Shown here piece by piece: positions 61,678 to 64,000 of a DNA stretch of 64,000 nucleotides (position 1 is the first letter of the stretch; every line of letters starts with the position of its first letter). The notes under the pieces are model-generated. The model was not told where the DNA came from. It worked only from the letters and a program-made list of their open reading frames with translations, and did no database searches. This stretch comes from Cytophagales bacterium (GTDB lineage Bacteria > Bacteroidota > Bacteroidia > Cytophagales > Thermoflexibacteraceae), in NCBI GenBank assembly GCA_013299115.1, contig JAAFKA010000010.1:1-64000 (forward strand). Direction: 5' to 3'. Both the position numbers and the translations under genes were made by a program.

Positions 61678-64000
61678 TTATACCCTCACCCCCATCATTG
61701 ATATATCATCACGTTGAGGGCAGCGTTGTTGGTGCTGGTCTAAGAGGTTTTCTAAGGTCTTTTGCTGTTCGGCTAAGGGCAGAGGAGCTATGGCAAGCAA
61801 AGTTTCTTTGAGCAACAACGTACCAAATTTTTGGTTTTGGGGGTTGGGTTGGTCTGCAAAACCATCAGAAAATAGGTAAAGCATATTGCCGTCTTTGAAA
61901 GGTACTTCTTGGTTGGTAAACAAACGGCGAACTTCTTTTTGTCTGCCTCCAATTGCTTTTTTGTCGCCTTTTATTTCATACAAGCAATTTCCTGCTATGT
62001 CGCAAAGGTCAGCCTCTATGGTTTGGTCTGTTGTTTGGTCTTTGCTTTTGGCAGCTATGAACAATGACCTTTTTGCTCCCGCAAAAGTCAATTTTCTTGG
62101 TTGGTCTTCATAGGTAGTCAAAAGGCAAAGCACCACGTCCATGCCATCATCATTCACATTATTGTCTTGTTTGAGGGCAAGCCTTACGCCTATGTGCAGC
62201 TCTTCGAGAATAACGGCAGGGCTGTAAATCTTTTTCTGTTCGGTAATTTCATTGAGCAAAGTCGTGCCAATCATAGACATTAAAGCCCCAGGCACGCCAT
62301 GCCCTGTGCAGTCATTGACAGAGAAAAAAGTTTTGTTTTCTATCTGCTTGCACCAATAAAAATCTCCTGATACAATATCTTTTGGGCGAAAAATAATGAA
62401 ATGTTGGGGCAAAGCAGCTGCCAGCACTTGTTCAGAGGGCAAAATCACTTGTTGTATTTTTTCTGCATAGCGGATACTACTCAAAATGTTTTCGTTTTTA
62501 TCCGAAATGGTTTTGTAAGCCTCCTCTAATACATCTTTTTGCCTTTCCAAGTCTTGTTTTTGGGCATACACTTCGGCTTGTTTGTGGTGCAAGGCTTCGT
62601 TTATGTTGCGAATTTCGGCAGTCCGTTGTTCTACTATTTTTTCTAACTTCTCTTTTTGTGCCTCCACTTGCTTAATTCGCAACTTGTAAACCCAATAGCC
62701 AAAACCCGCAAAACTCAACAAAACCAAACCCCTAAACCACCATGTTTCCCAAAAAGGCGGAGTAATTCTCAACTTAATAGTCAAGGTTTTCTTTGCCCAC
62801 AACCCATCGTTGTTGCTACCTTTTACCTTTAATACATACTCACCTGCGGGCAAATTTTGGTAGGTAATGCTGCGGTTGTTGCCGAGTTTTATCCATTCTT
62901 TGTCGTAATTTTCCAATTTACATTCGTACATATTTTTGGAAGAGTGCCTAAAACTTAGGGCTACAAAGTCGAAAATTAGCGTATTTTTGTTGTAAGGCGT
63001 AACTAAAACGGCTGCATTACTCAAAATTTCTTTCACTTTTGGGTAGTGGGCAGAAGAGTCGGCAAAAATAGAAACCCCATTAACCGTAATATTGTTCATC
63101 ACCACCGTAGGCACAAAACCATTGGCATCTATGCTTTCAGGGAAAAAAGTATTGAAACCATTTGTACCACCAAAAAATAATTCGCCAGCTATGGTTTTAT
63201 AACTCGACTCAGGGTTAAATTCATCGCCTTGCAAATTGTCTAATCCATCGAAATTGAGAAATTTGGTCGTTTTAACATCTAATTTTGAAATTCCTTTATT
63301 GGTACTCACCCAAATATTGTCGTTGTCGTCTTGTTGTATGGCTTGAATGGTGTTGTGGGGCAAACCATCTCTGGTGGTGTAACGAATGAAAATGTTTTTA
63401 TAACGGTCAAAATAGTTCAAACCTCCATTGGTGCCTACCCATAAATTGCCACTTTTTTCCTCATAAATACACTTGACTATGTTGTTTGACAAAGAAAATT
63501 GGTCTTCGACCTTGTTTTTATAAATGGTAAATTGTTGGGTTTTGGTATCAAATTTATTCAAGCCGCCGCCTGTGGTGGCACACCAAATAAAACCCTGCTG
63601 GTCTGCAATCACACTTTCTACTGTGTTTTCGCTAAGAGAATTAGGCAAATTAATGTCGTTTTTGTAGGATTTAAACTTGCCTGTTTTGAGGTTGAGGCAA
63701 TTTAGCCCACCTTCACTGGTGCCAATCCAGAGAAAACCACTGGCTTCGCAAATGCTATTGATGTGTTCGTCTGACAAGGCTGCCGTATCATCAGGATTGG
63801 CTGCATAGATTTTAAATTTGCCCGATAATTTGTCAAATTCATTCAGCCCATGGTCTGTGCCTACCCACAATCTGTTGGGGTTTGACGGACTTTGAGCTAC
63901 GCTAATCACGTGATTATCAGTAATATTGCTATTTTCTGTCGTGTAATATGTATAGTGCGAATACTTGGGGTCATACCTATTTAGTCCGCCGCCACCTGTG
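61678..64000 (-). CDS. Propeller-Y_Y_Y sensor with SpoIIE (PP2C) phosphatase domain, 5' end outside the window
   Basis: The minus-strand frame is open to the right edge (first residues ...GGGGLNRYDPKYSHY), so at least ~773 residues are encoded and the start is not visible. Two-component regulator propeller blades (GLNEFDKLSGKFKIY; LWVGTNGGLNYFDRY) lead to a Y_Y_Y domain (LPAGEYVLKVKGSNNDGLWA). One membrane helix (WFRGLVLLSFAGFGYWVY) and a coiled coil follow. The C-terminal PP2C-type phosphatase has SGDFYWCKQ, NDCTGHGVPGALMSMIG and LYLFSDGFADQP. Such proteins sense carbohydrates or stress and control anti-anti-sigma or other phosphoproteins. It closely matches the decayed fragment at 256-621. 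Confidence 0.88.
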   Translation of the reverse strand, partial: TGGGGLNRYDPKYSHYTYYTTENSNITDNHVISVAQSPSNPNRLWVGTDHGLNEFDKLSGKFKIYAANPDDTAALSDEHINSICEASGFLWIGTSEGGLNCLNLKTGKFKSYKNDINLPNSLSENTVESVIADQQGFIWCATTGGGLNKFDTKTQQFTIYKNKVEDQFSLSNNIVKCIYEEKSGNLWVGTNGGLNYFDRYKNIFIRYTTRDGLPHNTIQAIQQDDNDNIWVSTNKGISKLDVKTTKFLNFDGLDNLQGDEFNPESSYKTIAGELFFGGTNGFNTFFPESIDANGFVPTVVMNNITVNGVSIFADSSAHYPKVKEILSNAAVLVTPYNKNTLIFDFVALSFRHSSKNMYECKLENYDKEWIKLGNNRSITYQNLPAGEYVLKVKGSNNDGLWAKKTLTIKLRITPPFWETWWFRGLVLLSFAGFGYWVYKLRIKQVEAQKEKLEKIVEQRTAEIRNINEALHHKQAEVYAQKQDLERQKDVLEEAYKTISDKNENILSSIRYAEKIQQVILPSEQVLAAALPQHFIIFRPKDIVSGDFYWCKQIENKTFFSVNDCTGHGVPGALMSMIGTTLLNEITEQKKIYSPAVILEELHIGVRLALKQDNNVNDDGMDVVLCLLTTYEDQPRKLTFAGAKRSLFIAAKSKDQTTDQTIEADLCDIAGNCLYEIKGDKKAIGGRQKEVRRLFTNQEVPFKDGNMLYLFSDGFADQPNPQNQKFGTLLLKETLLAIAPLPLAEQQKTLENLLDQHQQRCPQRDDISMMGVRV

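Noticed and set aside
1-64000. tRNA, rRNA and complete insertion sequences
   Set aside because: I looked for TPsiC-type loops, conserved rRNA segments and transposases flanked by inverted repeats and found none I could support.

Overview
The window is a low-GC chromosomal segment from a Bacteroidota bacterium, most likely Cytophagia-like. Three things point there. Several genes carry Bacteroidota-type promoters (TTTG, about 19 bp, TAnnTTTG). Type IX secretion (T9SS) appears both as machinery (a SprE/PorW-like lipoprotein) and as cargo. The gene families (DUF4293, OmpH/Skp-like, propeller-SpoIIE sensors, LytTR regulators) and the near absence of Shine-Dalgarno sequences fit as well. No rRNA, tRNA or complete insertion sequence was recognised.

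Layout. 1-6.3 kb: an unidentified edge fragment, a decayed SpoIIE phosphatase tail, a small membrane protein, a 1578-residue T9SS type B cargo protein with alternating PKD and Ig-like modules, and the remnant of a secreted M4-type peptidase. 6.4-16 kb: comM, a PfkB kinase, a LytTR regulator, crtZ, two histidine kinases and a TPR/HEAT protein. 16-19 kb: a 46-residue gene, a 50-bp palindromic tandem repeat and an orphan gene resembling contractile-injection-system baseplate proteins, then sodA. 20-29.6 kb: TPR protein, lpdA, coiled-coil protein, a membrane protein plus FkbM methyltransferase operon, a DnaJ-class protein and dut. 29.9-33.2 kb: ftsZ and ftsA, separated by 500 bp of stacked palindromes. 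34-38 kb: a TetR-SDR operon, an ABC ATPase, a YtxH protein and clpX. 38-48 kb: sprE, an Rpn-like nuclease/transposase gene, a lipoprotein, an ALDH7-type dehydrogenase, an M16-like protein lacking its catalytic motif, a PD-(D/E)XK-like protein, an M48 peptidase and a DUF4293 protein. 48-57 kb: glgE, a zinc-ribbon protein, rplS, ribF, a candidate small RNA, greA and ribD. 57-64 kb: an OmpH-like protein, an S9 peptidase, a type III polyketide synthase and a propeller-SpoIIE sensor cut by the right edge.

The genes are mostly housekeeping (division, riboflavin, redox, translation, proteolysis) mixed with envelope, secretion and signalling genes. The most unusual feature is the density of dispersed palindromic DNA. 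At least three families recur between genes with no transposase nearby: an 18-bp palindrome in eight full copies, a 190-290 bp nested-palindrome element in three copies, and a long inverted repeat built on an AGACCTTGACAATCGTA arm in two copies. The strongest candidates for something undescribed are these families, the two-hairpin RNA at about 54.06-54.15 kb with its own promoter and terminator, and the orphan baseplate-like gene.
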